The notes below the pieces were generated by a model. It saw only the letters and a program-made list of their open reading frames with translations, was not told the origin of the DNA and searched no databases. Below are positions 36,478-47,000 of a stretch of DNA of 64,000 nt, piece after piece. The position numbers were made by a program, and so were the translations under genes. The stretch is from assembly GCF_006974125.1 (NCBI RefSeq), contig NZ_CP037858.1, positions 2,728,001 through 2,792,000 on the forward strand, in the 5' to 3' direction. Origin of the DNA: Stenotrophomonas maltophilia (GTDB taxonomy: Bacteria; Pseudomonadota; Gammaproteobacteria; Xanthomonadales; Xanthomonadaceae). The first letter of the stretch is position 1. Each line of letters begins with the position of its first letter.

Positions 36478-38105
36478 GTCCGCAGGCAGTTCCCGCATCT
36501 CCCTTTGCCTGGGCCGACCTGCGCGGCTGGAACCTGTATTTCCTGTCCAAGGTGGTACTGGCCTGGATGGGCGCGCTGGATCTGAAGATCCTGCCCAACC
36601 TGCTGTTCCTGGGCGCGCTGCTGATTCCACTGCGCTGGCGCTGGGCACGCATCGCGCGCACTGTCGTCGCGGTACCGGTAGGCGTGGCCCTGTACTACCA
36701 GGACACCTGGTGGCCGCCGTTCCGGCGCCTGTTGGTGCAGCCTGGCGTGCTGGACTTCTCGGCGGACTACTGGCTTGAGCTGGCCCAGCGCTTCATCAAC
36801 TGGCAGATGGTGGCGGTGCTGGCGATGCTGGTGCTGGCCTACGTACTGCTGAAGCCGTGGCTGCGCATCACCACCCTGAGCGTGCTCGGCATGCTTGGCC
36901 TGGCAGTGATGGCGGTACCGGTGCCGGCGGGCTGGAACTGGGGGCAGGGTACCGCCACCGCGGCTACCGCCAGCGCCGGCGGCACCCCAGGTGGCGGCCT
37001 GCCGCCGGCCAACAACGAGACGCTCAATGCATGGCTGGCCAGCTTCTACCAGCAGCAGGCCAGCCTGAAGACCAGTTTCCCGGCACCGGGCAGCGGCGCG
37101 CCCTTCGACGTCATCATCCTCAACATCTGCTCGCTGGCATGGAGCGATCTGGATGAAGTGGGGCTGCGCCAGAACAACCTGCTCGATCACATGGACGTGG
37201 TGTTCGACGACTTCAACTCGGCGACGGCCTACAGCGGTCCGGCGGCGATCCGCCTGCTGCGCGCCAGCTGTGGCCAGACCTCGCATACCGGGCTGTTCGA
37301 TCCGGTGCCGGCCGAGTGCCAGCTGTTCTCGAACCTGCAGCATCTGGGCTTCCAGAGCGAGCTGGCGATGAACCATGACGGCCACTTCGACGATTTCATC
37401 GGTGAACTGCACCAGTATGGCGGGCTGCAGGCGCAGCCGATGGATATCAGCGCATTTCCGACTGCGCTGGTGGCCTTCGACAAGTCGCCGTTGCGCCGCG
37501 ATGGCGATGTGCTGATGGCCTGGTGGAAGCAGAGGATGGCCGGTTCCAGCCAGCAGGTGGCGCTGTTCTACAACACGATCTCGCTGCACGATGGCAACCG
37601 TATCGTTGGTGCCGATGGCCGCTCCAACGCCGCCGACTACAAGGCACGTGCGGAAATGGTGCTGGGCGACATGGCCGGATTCGTCGACGCGGTGGAAAAG
37701 AGCGGCCGCCGCGCGATGATCGTGGTGGTGCCCGAGCATGGCGCGGCCCTGCATGGCGACCGCATGCAGATTCCGGGCATGCGTGAGATCCCCAGCCCGT
37801 CGATCACCCACGTGCCGGTGGGCGTGAAGCTGATCGGCATGGGCGCACCGGCGGCCGGCGGCCCGCGTCATGTCCCCGAACCGAGCAGTTACCTGGCGGT
37901 GTCCGAGCTGGTGTCGCGCGTGTACGCGCTGAACGCCCAGTCGCCGCCGAGCGAGCGCAACTGGGACAGCCTGCTGAAGGGGCTGCCGCAGACGCCGTCG
38001 GTATCGGAGAACGAAGGCGCCAAGGTCATCGAGTACGCCGGCAAGCCCTGGCTGCAGCTGCAGGGCAGCCAGACCTGGAGCCCCTACCCGGAGGAGGCCC
38101 GCTGA
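36474..38105 (+). CDS. bcsG: Cellulose phosphoethanolamine transferase BcsG
   Basis: This 543-residue inner-membrane enzyme adds phosphoethanolamine to cellulose in the periplasm. About five membrane helices occupy residues 1-145, then a Gly/Ala-rich linker, then a zinc-dependent alkaline-phosphatase-fold domain. Spacing of candidate catalytic residues matches what I recall of E. coli BcsG (C243, S278, H396, E442, H443): here Cys219, Ser254 (AYSGPAAIRLL), His372 (SLHDGN), Glu421 and His422 (PEHGAALHGD). The start at 36474 overlaps bcsF, and the stop shares one base with the bcsR start. It implies that the strain can make modified cellulose if BcsA is functional. Confidence 0.93.
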   Translation: MSPQAVPASPFAWADLRGWNLYFLSKVVLAWMGALDLKILPNLLFLGALLIPLRWRWARIARTVVAVPVGVALYYQDTWWPPFRRLLVQPGVLDFSADYWLELAQRFINWQMVAVLAMLVLAYVLLKPWLRITTLSVLGMLGLAVMAVPVPAGWNWGQGTATAATASAGGTPGGGLPPANNETLNAWLASFYQQQASLKTSFPAPGSGAPFDVIILNICSLAWSDLDEVGLRQNNLLDHMDVVFDDFNSATAYSGPAAIRLLRASCGQTSHTGLFDPVPAECQLFSNLQHLGFQSELAMNHDGHFDDFIGELHQYGGLQAQPMDISAFPTALVAFDKSPLRRDGDVLMAWWKQRMAGSSQQVALFYNTISLHDGNRIVGADGRSNAADYKARAEMVLGDMAGFVDAVEKSGRRAMIVVVPEHGAALHGDRMQIPGMREIPSPSITHVPVGVKLIGMGAPAAGGPRHVPEPSSYLAVSELVSRVYALNAQSPPSERNWDSLLKGLPQTPSVSENEGAKVIEYAGKPWLQLQGSQTWSPYPEEAR

Positions 38106-38284
38106 TGCCTGCCGACATTCTTGCCGTGCCGGTCACGCTGTCCGTGGAAGAGGACGACATCGACCTGCTGCGCCGCAGCCTGGACATGCCGGGGCTGCCC
38201 TATGTGGACTTCTCGGCCCAGCGGGAACGCGCACGGGCACTGGCGCGCTGGCCGTTGCTGGCCGAGCTGGAGCCGCGCCGATGA
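38105..38284 (+). CDS. bcsR: Cellulose biosynthesis small protein BcsR
   Basis: This 59-residue protein matches the family pattern: an acidic helix (EEDDIDLLRRSLDMPGL), YVDFSAQRERARALARWPLLAEL and a short basic end. This parallels the DYADIS-RE...LKRWPLLAEF ending of E. coli BcsR. BcsR binds BcsQ and supports assembly of the synthase. Upstream it overlaps bcsG (TGATG), downstream bcsQ (ATGA). Confidence 0.88.
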   Translation: MPADILAVPVTLSVEEDDIDLLRRSLDMPGLPYVDFSAQRERARALARWPLLAELEPRR

Positions 38285-39036
38285 ACACCTTGCTGTCGCT
38301 GCAGGGCATCCATGGCGGAACCGGCGTCACCACGGTGCTGGCCGCGCTGGGCCAGGGCCTGCATGCCCAGGGGCAGCGTGTGCTGCTGGTCGAATGCAGC
38401 CCGGACCAGATGCTCGGCCTGCACCTCGGCCTGCCTGTCGACGTGGACACCGGCTGGGCGCGCGCACAGCTGGACGGTACGGACTGGCGTGATGCCGCCT
38501 ACGCCGTCGCAGCAGGACTCGCGGTGCTGCCTTATGGTCGTGTCGACGCCGAGGCCGCGATGCGCATCGAACAGCAGCTGCAGCAGGCACCGGCCACCTG
38601 GGCCGAGCGCATTCCGCTGCTGGAGACCCAGTTCGACTGGATCCTGTTCGACCTGCCGCAGCGCCTGCCGGCGCACGCTGCGGCCGTCAACCAGCACGCG
38701 CGCTGCACGCTGCCGCTGCGCCTGGCCTGTGTCGATCCGGTCAGCCATGTGTTCCTGCAACGGCAGCCGGATGACACTCGCCTGCTGCTGGCCAACCGCT
38801 ACGATCCGGTCATTCCGGTGCAGCGCGACCTGATGCAGCTGTGGCTGCACGCGCACGGCGCGCGGCTGGTGCCGCAGCCGCTGCACGAGGATGCGCGGGT
38901 GCCCTCCGCACTGGCCAGCAAGCAGCCACTGGGGCGCTATGCGACCGATTCGCTGGCCGCTGCCGATGTCGATGGCCTGGTGCTGTGGTGCCTGGCCGAG
39001 GCCGCACGGCGCCAGGCCGCGATGGGGGCACGCTGA
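38281..39036 (+). CDS. bcsQ: Cellulose biosynthesis ParA-like protein BcsQ
   Basis: This 251-residue member of the MinD/ParA family is required for polar localisation and assembly of the cellulose machine in enterobacteria. The P-loop LQGIHGGTGVTTVLAAL lacks the deviant-Walker lysines of ParA, as BcsQ homologues do. The Asp-containing switch lies in FDWILFDLPQRLPAHAAAVN. It is translationally coupled to bcsR and bcsA. Confidence 0.92.
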   Translation: MNTLLSLQGIHGGTGVTTVLAALGQGLHAQGQRVLLVECSPDQMLGLHLGLPVDVDTGWARAQLDGTDWRDAAYAVAAGLAVLPYGRVDAEAAMRIEQQLQQAPATWAERIPLLETQFDWILFDLPQRLPAHAAAVNQHARCTLPLRLACVDPVSHVFLQRQPDDTRLLLANRYDPVIPVQRDLMQLWLHAHGARLVPQPLHEDARVPSALASKQPLGRYATDSLAAADVDGLVLWCLAEAARRQAAMGAR

Positions 39037-41661
39037 TGGGCGCCCGCGTCTACTACCTGGGCTGGGGGGCGCCTGCGCGAACGCGTGCATGCGTCCTGGC
39101 CGACCCGGTCGCTGCTGTGGTTGCTGCAATGCGTGGGCTGGGCATTCCTGCGCCTGGAAGGGCCAGCGTGGCAGGCACAGGCCCCGCGCCTGCGCAACGC
39201 CTTCCCGCAGATCCAGGGCGACCGTCGCTGGCGCCCTGGCGATCCACTGCGGTTGCTGATCCAGGTCATGTGGCTGTCGGTGGTGCGGTTGGTACCGCAG
39301 CCTTCGCTGAGGCGGCAACGGTTGGCCCAGGCCCGTCGCGAACGCATTGCCGAACTGCGTGGCGCGGCCGGTCGCGGCCGCCTGCGCTATCTGCGCGCGA
39401 TGCGCGATGCGCCCAGTGAATTCTGGAACAGCCGTGTGGCGGCCTGGTTCGGCCGCAAGGTGGGCAGCCTGTCGCCACGTTCGCGGCATGTGCTGACCCT
39501 GCTGGTCGGGTTGGCCACGCTGGGGCTGGCGGCGCTGTGCATCACCCAGCCGTTCACCTATCTCGCGCAGTTCGTGTTCGTCTTGCTGCTGTGGGTCATC
39601 GCCCTGCTGGTACGGCGCATGCAGGGGCGCTATGCGACGCTGGTGCTGGTGGTGCTGTCGATCACCGTGTCCTGTCGCTACCTGTGGTGGCGCTATACCG
39701 CCACGCTGAACTGGAACAGCACCTTCGACCTGGTCTGTGGCGTGGTGCTGCTGGCGGCGGAAACCTATTCGTGGCTGGTGCTGATGCTGGGCTACGTGCA
39801 GGTGGCCTGGCCGCTGCGTCGCCGCCCGGCGCCGCTGCCGGCCGATATCCACCAGTGGCCGACGGTGGATGTGCTGATTCCCACCTACAACGAAGACCTG
39901 GCGCTGGTGCGGCACACCGTGTACGCAGCGATGGGCCTGGACTGGCCGGCCGACAAGCTGCGCATCCATATCCTCGATGATGGCAAGCGTGAGGACTTCC
40001 GCGAGTTCGCCGAGCGCGCCGGGGTCAACTACATCACCCGCTCGAATAACCATCACGCCAAGGCCGGCAACCTCAACCATGCGTTGACCCTGATCGATGG
40101 TGAGCTGGTGGCCATCTTCGACAGCGATCACCTGCCGGTGCGTTCGTTCCTGCAGATCACCTGCGGCTGGTTCCTGCGCGACCCGAAACTGGCACTGGTG
40201 CAGACCCCGCACCACTTCTTCTCGGCCGATCCGTTCGAACGCAACCTGCAGGTGTTCCGCAGCGACCCCAACGAAGGCGAGCTGTTCTACGGACTGGTGC
40301 AGGACGGCAACGACCTGTGGAACGCGGCGTTCTTCTGCGGCTCCTGCGCAGTACTGCGGCGTAAGGCCATCGATGCCATCGGCGGGTTTGCCACCGAAAC
40401 CGTCACCGAAGATGCACACACCGCGCTGCGCCTGCATCGCAAGGGCTGGAACTCGGCCTACCTGCGCATTCCGCAGGCGGCCGGCCTGGCCACCGACAGC
40501 CTCGGCGCGCACGTCAACCAGCGCATCCGCTGGGCGCGCGGCATGGTGCAGATCTTCCGCATCGACAACCCGCTGCTGGGCAAAGGCCTGAGCCTGTTCC
40601 AGCGCTTCTGCTACGCCAACGCGATGCTGCATTTCCTGGCCGGCATTCCACGCCTGGTGTTCCTCACCGCGCCGCTGGCGTTCCTGCTGCTGCACGTCTA
40701 CATCATCTATGCGCCGGCGCTGGCCATCCTGCTGTTCGTGGTGCCGCACATGGCCCACGCCAGCCTCACCAACGCACGCATCCAGGGCAAGTACCGGCGG
40801 CCGTTCTGGGGCGAGGTGTACGAGACGGTGCTGGCCTGGTACATCGCGCGTCCCACCACCGTGGCACTGTTCAGCCCGGGCCGTGGCAAATTCAACGTCA
40901 CCGACAAGGGCGGCACCCAGGCCGGCGACCGATTCGACTGGCGCGTGGCGCAGCCCTACCTGGTGCTGGCGCTGCTGAACGTGCTTGGCCTGTGCTTTGC
41001 CGTGTGGCGCTTCATGCACGGGCCGCTCGATGAACGCGGCACGGTGGTCGTCAGCTCGCTGTGGGTGCTGTACAACCTGCTGATCATCGGCGGTGCGCTG
41101 GCGGTGGCCGCAGAAGTACAGCAGGTGCGGCGCACGCATCGCGTCACCACCCACCTGCCGATGGCGCTGCAGGTGCCTGATGGCCGCCGCCTGCGCGGCG
41201 TGTTGCAGGACTATTCCAACGATGGCGTAGGCGTTGAACTCGGCGAAGACGCACAGCTGGCCGAGGGCCAGCGCGTGCAGGTGCTGCTGGGGCGGGGCCG
41301 CCGCGAATTCGCGTTCCCGGCGCGGGTGCAGCGCACCGTCGGCCAGCGACTGGGCCTGCTGCTGCTGTTCGAGGACGAACGCCAGCGCGTGGAGTTCGCC
41401 CAGTGCACGTTTGCCCGCGCCGATGCCTGGCTCGACTGGCACGCCGGTTACCAACCCAAGAGCCTGCCGCGCAGCCTGTGGAGCGTGTTGGTCCTGGGCT
41501 GGCGCGGCTATCGGCGGATGGGTGATTTCGCACCGTTCGACCTTGACCGCCCGGCACACTGGAACCGTCGCCTGCTGCGATGGCTGGCCAGTTTTGCTCC
41601 GCAACGTCCGCTTCCTTCCCACCCGGCTGACCCAGCCGCTGATCCAGGGCTTCGTCCATGA
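39036..41661 (+). CDS. bcsA: Cellulose synthase catalytic subunit BcsA, apparent 5' frameshift in a G6 tract
   Basis: This is the membrane UDP-glucose beta-1,4-glucosyltransferase. The natural start is ATG 39036, sharing TGATG with bcsQ, but that frame stops at 39419 after 127 residues. Removing one G from the six at 39064-39069 joins YYLGWG to RLRERVHASWPTRSLLWLLQ and restores about 874 residues. As written, the body (858 residues) can start only at GTG 39085, which has no ribosome-binding site. Motifs are all intact: DVLIPTYNEDL, the DxD-type IFDSDHLPV, TVTEDAHTAL, QRIRWARGM and the gating-loop FNVTDKGG. The C-terminal PilZ domain carries RRTHR and DYSNDG (c-di-GMP binding, about residue 695-730). 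Multiple membrane helices are present. Confidence 0.9.
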
Positions 41662-44021
41662 CCCTTCCGTCCTCTCTGCGCTGGCTGCTGCTGCCCCTGC
41701 TGGCCCTGCCCGTGGCGTCAGGCAACGGCGCGCCTGCTCCGGCACCGGTCGCCCCTCCTACAACAGCGCCTGCCGCGCCGCCGGTGCCGAGCGTGCCGGC
41801 CGCGCCAGCCACCTCTCCCGCCGCCGGTGCCGAGCCCGCGCTGGCGCAGACCTGGACGGGCAGCGCCTGGCCCTGGCAGCGGCAGAACACCTTCGCGCAG
41901 CTGGGGCGTCGCCAGGACACGCTGTTGTCGGGGGTGCGCAACGCCACCACCTTCGAGTTCCAGGTCCGCCGTGACCGCCTGGTCCGCGATGCCGAGCTGG
42001 ATCTGAGCTTCACGCCGTCACCGTCGCTGTTGCCGACCCTGTCGCACCTGCGGGTCTACCTCAACGACGCGATGATGGGCGTGGTGCCGATCAGCAACGA
42101 CCAGCTGGGCCGCCCGGTGCAGGCCAAGCTGCCGCTGGACGCGCGCCTGATCGCCGATTTCAACCAGGTCCGGCTGGAGTTCGTCGGCCACTACACCGAC
42201 ATCTGCGAAGAGCCGACGCACAGCTCGCTGTGGGTCAACCTGTCCAGCAACAGCACGCTGCGTCTGGGCGGCCAGCCGCTGGCGATGCAGGACGACCTGG
42301 CCAACTTCCCGCTGCCGTTCTTCGATCCGCGCGATACCGCACGGCTGGAACTGCCGGTGGTGTTCGCTGCCGCACCGAGCCTGGCACAGCAGCGTGCGGC
42401 GGCGGTGATGTCCTCGTACTTCGGCAGCCTGTCCGGCTGGTGGCGCCAGGCGCGCTTCCCGGTCAGCTTCGGCACGCTGCCGGACAAGGGCCACGCGGTG
42501 GTGCTGGCGGTCAACGGCAGGTTCCCGCCAGTGATCGCCAACCATGCCCCGGTCAAGGGCCCGGTGATCGAACTGATGTCGCTGCCGGAAGACCCGCAGC
42601 GCAAGCTGCTGCTGGTGCTGGGCCGCAACGATGACGACCTGCAGAAGGCAGTGGCCGCGATGGCTGCAGGCAACGTGCTGTTCCGTGGCCGCCAGGTCAG
42701 CGTCGACGAGATCAAGCCGCTGGCCCCGCGCAAGCCGTACGACGCACCGAACTGGGTGCGTACCGACCGCGCCGTCCGCTTGGCCGAACTGCTCGATTAC
42801 CCGCAGCAGCTGCACGCCAATGGCGTGTCGCCGCAGCCGATCACGGTCAACCTCAACCTGCCGCCGGATCTGTTCATCTGGCGCAACCAGGGCATTCCGC
42901 TGAACCTGCGCTACCGCTACACGCCGCCGTTCGGCAGCGATGAATCGCGGCTGGGCGTGGCGATCAACGATCAGTTCATCTCCAGCTTCCCGCTGGTGCG
43001 TCGCAACGGCAAGCAGGGCCTGGAGGAAATCCGCCTGCCGGTGCTGGCCGGCGATGCCGGTGCCGACGACGGGCGTCTGCTGATTCCGGCGCTCAAACTG
43101 GGCGACCGCAACCAGCTGCGGTTCGATTTCAACTTCGCCAGCGTGATGGGCAGTGCGCAACGCGACCACTGCCAGACCGTGCTGCCGCCCAACCTGCAGG
43201 CAGCGATCGAAGAAGACTCGACCATCGACTTCTCCGGCTTCCATCACTACATGGGCCTGCCGGACCTGTCCGCATTCGCGCTCAGTGGTTTCCCCTTCAC
43301 CCGCATGGCCGATCTGTCCGAGACCGTCGTGCTGGTGCCCTCCAGCGCCAGCGAAGCACAGGTCAGCCTGCTGTTGAACCTCATCGGTGGGCTGGGCGTG
43401 CAGAGTGGCTACCCAGCCTATGGCCTGCGCCTTTCCGATGACTGGAAGCAGGCCAGCGCGCTGGATGCGGACCTGCTGATGCTGGGCGCCCTGCCGGCCG
43501 AACTGCGCGGCAGCCAGCAGCTGTCGCTGCTGATCGATGACCAGCGCACGCGCCTGCTCAACGGCCAGTCGCCGTCGCCGCAGCAGGCGATGGAACAGGC
43601 CCGCCGTGGCAGCCGCGATGGCGACCCGGCGGTGACCGAAGTGGCAGTGAGCGCGCAGGCACCATTTGCCGCGATCATCGGCATGCAGTCGCCGAAGCAT
43701 GCGCAGCGCAGCATCGTTTCGCTGGCCGCCAGCAATGCCGCCGACTACGGCCTGCTCGACGATGCACTCAGCGATACCGGCAAGCGCGAAGCCATCGCCG
43801 GTTCGGTGGCGATCCTGCGTACCTCGGGCATTCACAGCCAGTTCGTCGGCGATCACTACTACGTTGGCGCGCTGCCGTGGTGGCTGCTGCTGTGGTACCA
43901 CCTGGCCGATCACCCGGCGCTGCTGGCGGTGCTGGCCACGGTGGTGGTGCTGATGGTCGCCTTCCTGCTGTGGCGCACGCTGCGCTGGGTCGCGGCCAAG
44001 CGCCTGGACCCGGGGCACTGA
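41658..44021 (+). CDS. bcsB: Cellulose synthase periplasmic subunit BcsB
   Basis: This 787-residue periplasmic partner of BcsA guides the glucan. The signal peptide is followed by an unusually Pro/Ala-rich stretch (about residues 24-60), then alternating carbohydrate-binding and flavodoxin-like domains (LRVYLNDAMMGVVPI, FVGHYTDICEEP, FSGFHHYMGLPDLSAFALSGFPFTR). A C-terminal membrane anchor (LLAVLATVVVLMVAFLLW) follows. It overlaps bcsA (ATGA) and bcsC (TGATG). Confidence 0.95.
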   Translation: MTLPSSLRWLLLPLLALPVASGNGAPAPAPVAPPTTAPAAPPVPSVPAAPATSPAAGAEPALAQTWTGSAWPWQRQNTFAQLGRRQDTLLSGVRNATTFEFQVRRDRLVRDAELDLSFTPSPSLLPTLSHLRVYLNDAMMGVVPISNDQLGRPVQAKLPLDARLIADFNQVRLEFVGHYTDICEEPTHSSLWVNLSSNSTLRLGGQPLAMQDDLANFPLPFFDPRDTARLELPVVFAAAPSLAQQRAAAVMSSYFGSLSGWWRQARFPVSFGTLPDKGHAVVLAVNGRFPPVIANHAPVKGPVIELMSLPEDPQRKLLLVLGRNDDDLQKAVAAMAAGNVLFRGRQVSVDEIKPLAPRKPYDAPNWVRTDRAVRLAELLDYPQQLHANGVSPQPITVNLNLPPDLFIWRNQGIPLNLRYRYTPPFGSDESRLGVAINDQFISSFPLVRRNGKQGLEEIRLPVLAGDAGADDGRLLIPALKLGDRNQLRFDFNFASVMGSAQRDHCQTVLPPNLQAAIEEDSTIDFSGFHHYMGLPDLSAFALSGFPFTRMADLSETVVLVPSSASEAQVSLLLNLIGGLGVQSGYPAYGLRLSDDWKQASALDADLLMLGALPAELRGSQQLSLLIDDQRTRLLNGQSPSPQQAMEQARRGSRDGDPAVTEVAVSAQAPFAAIIGMQSPKHAQRSIVSLAASNAADYGLLDDALSDTGKREAIAGSVAILRTSGIHSQFVGDHYYVGALPWWLLLWYHLADHPALLAVLATVVVLMVAFLLWRTLRWVAAKRLDPGH

Positions 44022-47000
44022 TGGTACGTACGCGGCATCCGCTGATCACCGCTTCCGGCCTGGTCCTGTTGGGACTGGCCGGTGCCGGGCCCTGCGCGGC
44101 GCAGGCCTTGCCCGATACACCGGGCGGAACCGTCGCCGAGCAGCGCCAGTGGCTGCTGCAGCAGGTGCGCATTGGCGAGGCCACCGGCCGCCAGAGCCTG
44201 ATCGAAGACGCGCTGGCGCGGCTGCGCATGCTGGCACCGGATGATCGCGGCACGCTGGTGGCGATCCTGGAAGTGCAGCTGTCGCAGCAGAAGCTGCAGG
44301 ATGCCGAGGCGACCCTGAAGCGCCTGCGCGAGATCGGCACGGGTACCCGTGAACTGGCCGCCGGCGAGCGCCTCTGGCAGGCTTATCGCGGTGACCTGCA
44401 GCAGGATCTGCAGCAGGCGCGTCTGTTCGCTGCCGGTGGTCGCAGCGCCGAAGCGCTGGCGATCTACCGGCGCCTGTTCAACGATGATCCGCCCGGCCTG
44501 CAGCTGGGCCTGGAGTACTGGCGCCTGCGCGGCGCCCAGGCGGATGGGCGTGCACAGGCGATCCGCGCGCTGAGCGAACTGGACCGCAGTTATCCGGGCA
44601 ATGTGCCATTGCTGCAGGCGCTGTCGCAGATGCTGTTCGCTGCCGGCCGCGATGCCGAGGCGCTGGCCGCGCTGCAGCGCATGGGGCGCAATCCGGAAGC
44701 CCGCGGCATGGCGGCGGATGCCGAGTGGGCCTACCTGAAGGATCAGCCGGCCGATGACCGCAGTGTGCGCAGGCTGCAGGACTTCATCACCCGCAACCCG
44801 ACGTTTGCCGACATCGCGTTGGTGCGCGAGCGCTACACCGACCAGCACAAGCGGGTCAGCGACCCGGCGTGGCGCGCCGGCCTGCGCGGCCAGCAGTTGC
44901 TCGATGCCGGCCGCAATGAAGAAGCCGAGCGCGCTTTCCTGCAGGCGCTGCGCGGCTATCCGCGCGAGCCCGACCTGCTGGGTGGGCTGGGCATGGTGCT
45001 GATGCGACAGGGCCGCCGCGAGCAGGCCATCAACTATTTCCAGCGTGCGGTCCAGGCCACCCCGGCCGGTGACAGCAACGACAAATGGCGTGACCTGATT
45101 GCCAGCACCCGCTACTGGCTGCAGCTGGACCAGGCCGATGCGGCGCTGGCGGCCGGCCGGCTGGACGAGGCCGAGCGACTGTATGCGCAGGCGCGTCGCC
45201 AGCAGCCCCGCGACGTCACTGCTGCACTGGGCCTGGTCGACGTGGCCGTGGCCCGCGGCGATGACGCTGCAGCGGAACGCCAGTTGCAGGTTGCCCGGCG
45301 GGTGGCGCCCAACGACGCCAACGTGATCCGCAAGCTGGTGCAGCTCTACGGCCGCACCGACCCGCAGCGGTTGGAAGCCTTCATCAACGCGTTGCCTGCC
45401 GCCCAGCGCAGGTTGTATGCCGAAGACCTGCGCCAGCTGCAGATCAGTCGACTGCGTGAACGCCGCGAGCAGGCGTTGGCTGCCGGTGATGCAAGCACCG
45501 CGATCACGCTGGGACAGCAGCTGCGCGGCGAACTGCCGGGCGATGCATGGCTGGCCTATGCGCTCGGCAACGAGCTGCGCGCCGCCGGCCGGCAGGAGGA
45601 GGCCGACGTGGTGGTGGCCGACATGGCCACGCACAACGACAGTGCCGAGGCGCGCTACGCGCAGGCGCTCTATCTGTCGGGATCCGATCGGCTGCCGCAG
45701 GCGCTGGCGGTGCTCGATGGGCTGCCGCAGGCGCAGTGGGACGACGACATCCGCGCGCTGTCGGCGCGCCTGCAGCGGCAGCAGCTGGTCGATCATCTGT
45801 GGGATCTGCGTACGCAGGGCAGGGAGGCCGAAGCCATCGCGCTGCTGCAGCAGCAACCGTCCAGCACCGACAATGATCTGCTGATGGCCGAGTGGGCGCG
45901 CCTGCGCGGCGATCATGCGCAGGCACTGCACTACTACCAGCGCGTGCTTGTTGCACAGCCGGACAATGTGGATGCGCAGCTGGGCCAGGTACAGGCCTGG
46001 ATCGGCACCGGCGATCTGGCCAGCGCACGCCGCCAGATGCACGACGCACCGCCGGCAGTGGACGATGCCGGGATCGGCCAGCAGCGCCAGCTCGCCACCA
46101 TCTGGACCGACCTGCGCGAGGACACGAAGGCCCTGGCGATCCTGCGCGCGCTGCTGGCGCGCAAGGCCGGGCCCGATGCACAGTCCTGGCGTGACGCGGC
46201 ACGACTGGTGCGCCGCGATGATCCACAGCAGGCGCTGGACATGTACGCGCAGGCGATGGCCGACAACGGCCTGTTGGCTTCCAGCCAGGCCACGCCGCGC
46301 GACAACCGCGCGCTGACCCTGGCCAGCCGCGAGACCGCAGGCGACGACTGGTTGCGGCGCAGCCTGCGCAGCGACGTGGAAACCCTGTACCAGCAGGAGA
46401 ACCCCACCCTGACGGTGATGCAGGATACGGGCCGCCGCAGCGACGGCACACCCGGCATCTCGCGGCTGTCGCGCGATACCCGCATCGCGCATCTCGACGC
46501 ACCGTTTGCCGGTGGCCTGGGCTGGGCGCGCATCGAACAGGTGAGCTTCGACGCCGGCCGCTTCCAGTCCGACGGGAACGGCGCCTACGACGAGGATTTC
46601 GGCAGCTGCGACCTGGATCTGCTGCAGGCCGACAACAGCCGCCTGCGCGCACCAGGGTGCACCGGTTTCGTCCATCAGCGGCGCACCTCCGGCGCTGGCT
46701 TCGCCGTCGGCTGGCGCACCCTGGACGACCGCTGGAACCTGGATATCGGCCACACCCCATCCAACTACGTGGTCGGCAACTGGCTCGGCGGTGTCACCCT
46801 CAATGGCGACCTCGGGCGCTTCGGCTGGGGCGCCACGGTGTCGCGGCGGCCGATGACCAATTCGCTGCTGTCGCAGGCCGGCGCGGTTGATCCGCGCAGT
46901 GGCATCAGCTGGGGTGGCGTCACCGCCAACGGCGTGACCTTCAGCCTCGGCTACGACCAGGGCGGCCGTGATGGGGTGTGGTCGAACTGGAGCTGGCATC

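Noticed and set aside
38200..41745. 1181-codon open frame antisense to bcsQ-bcsA
   Set aside because: Composition is that of a shadow frame, and the sense strand carries full BcsA motifs.
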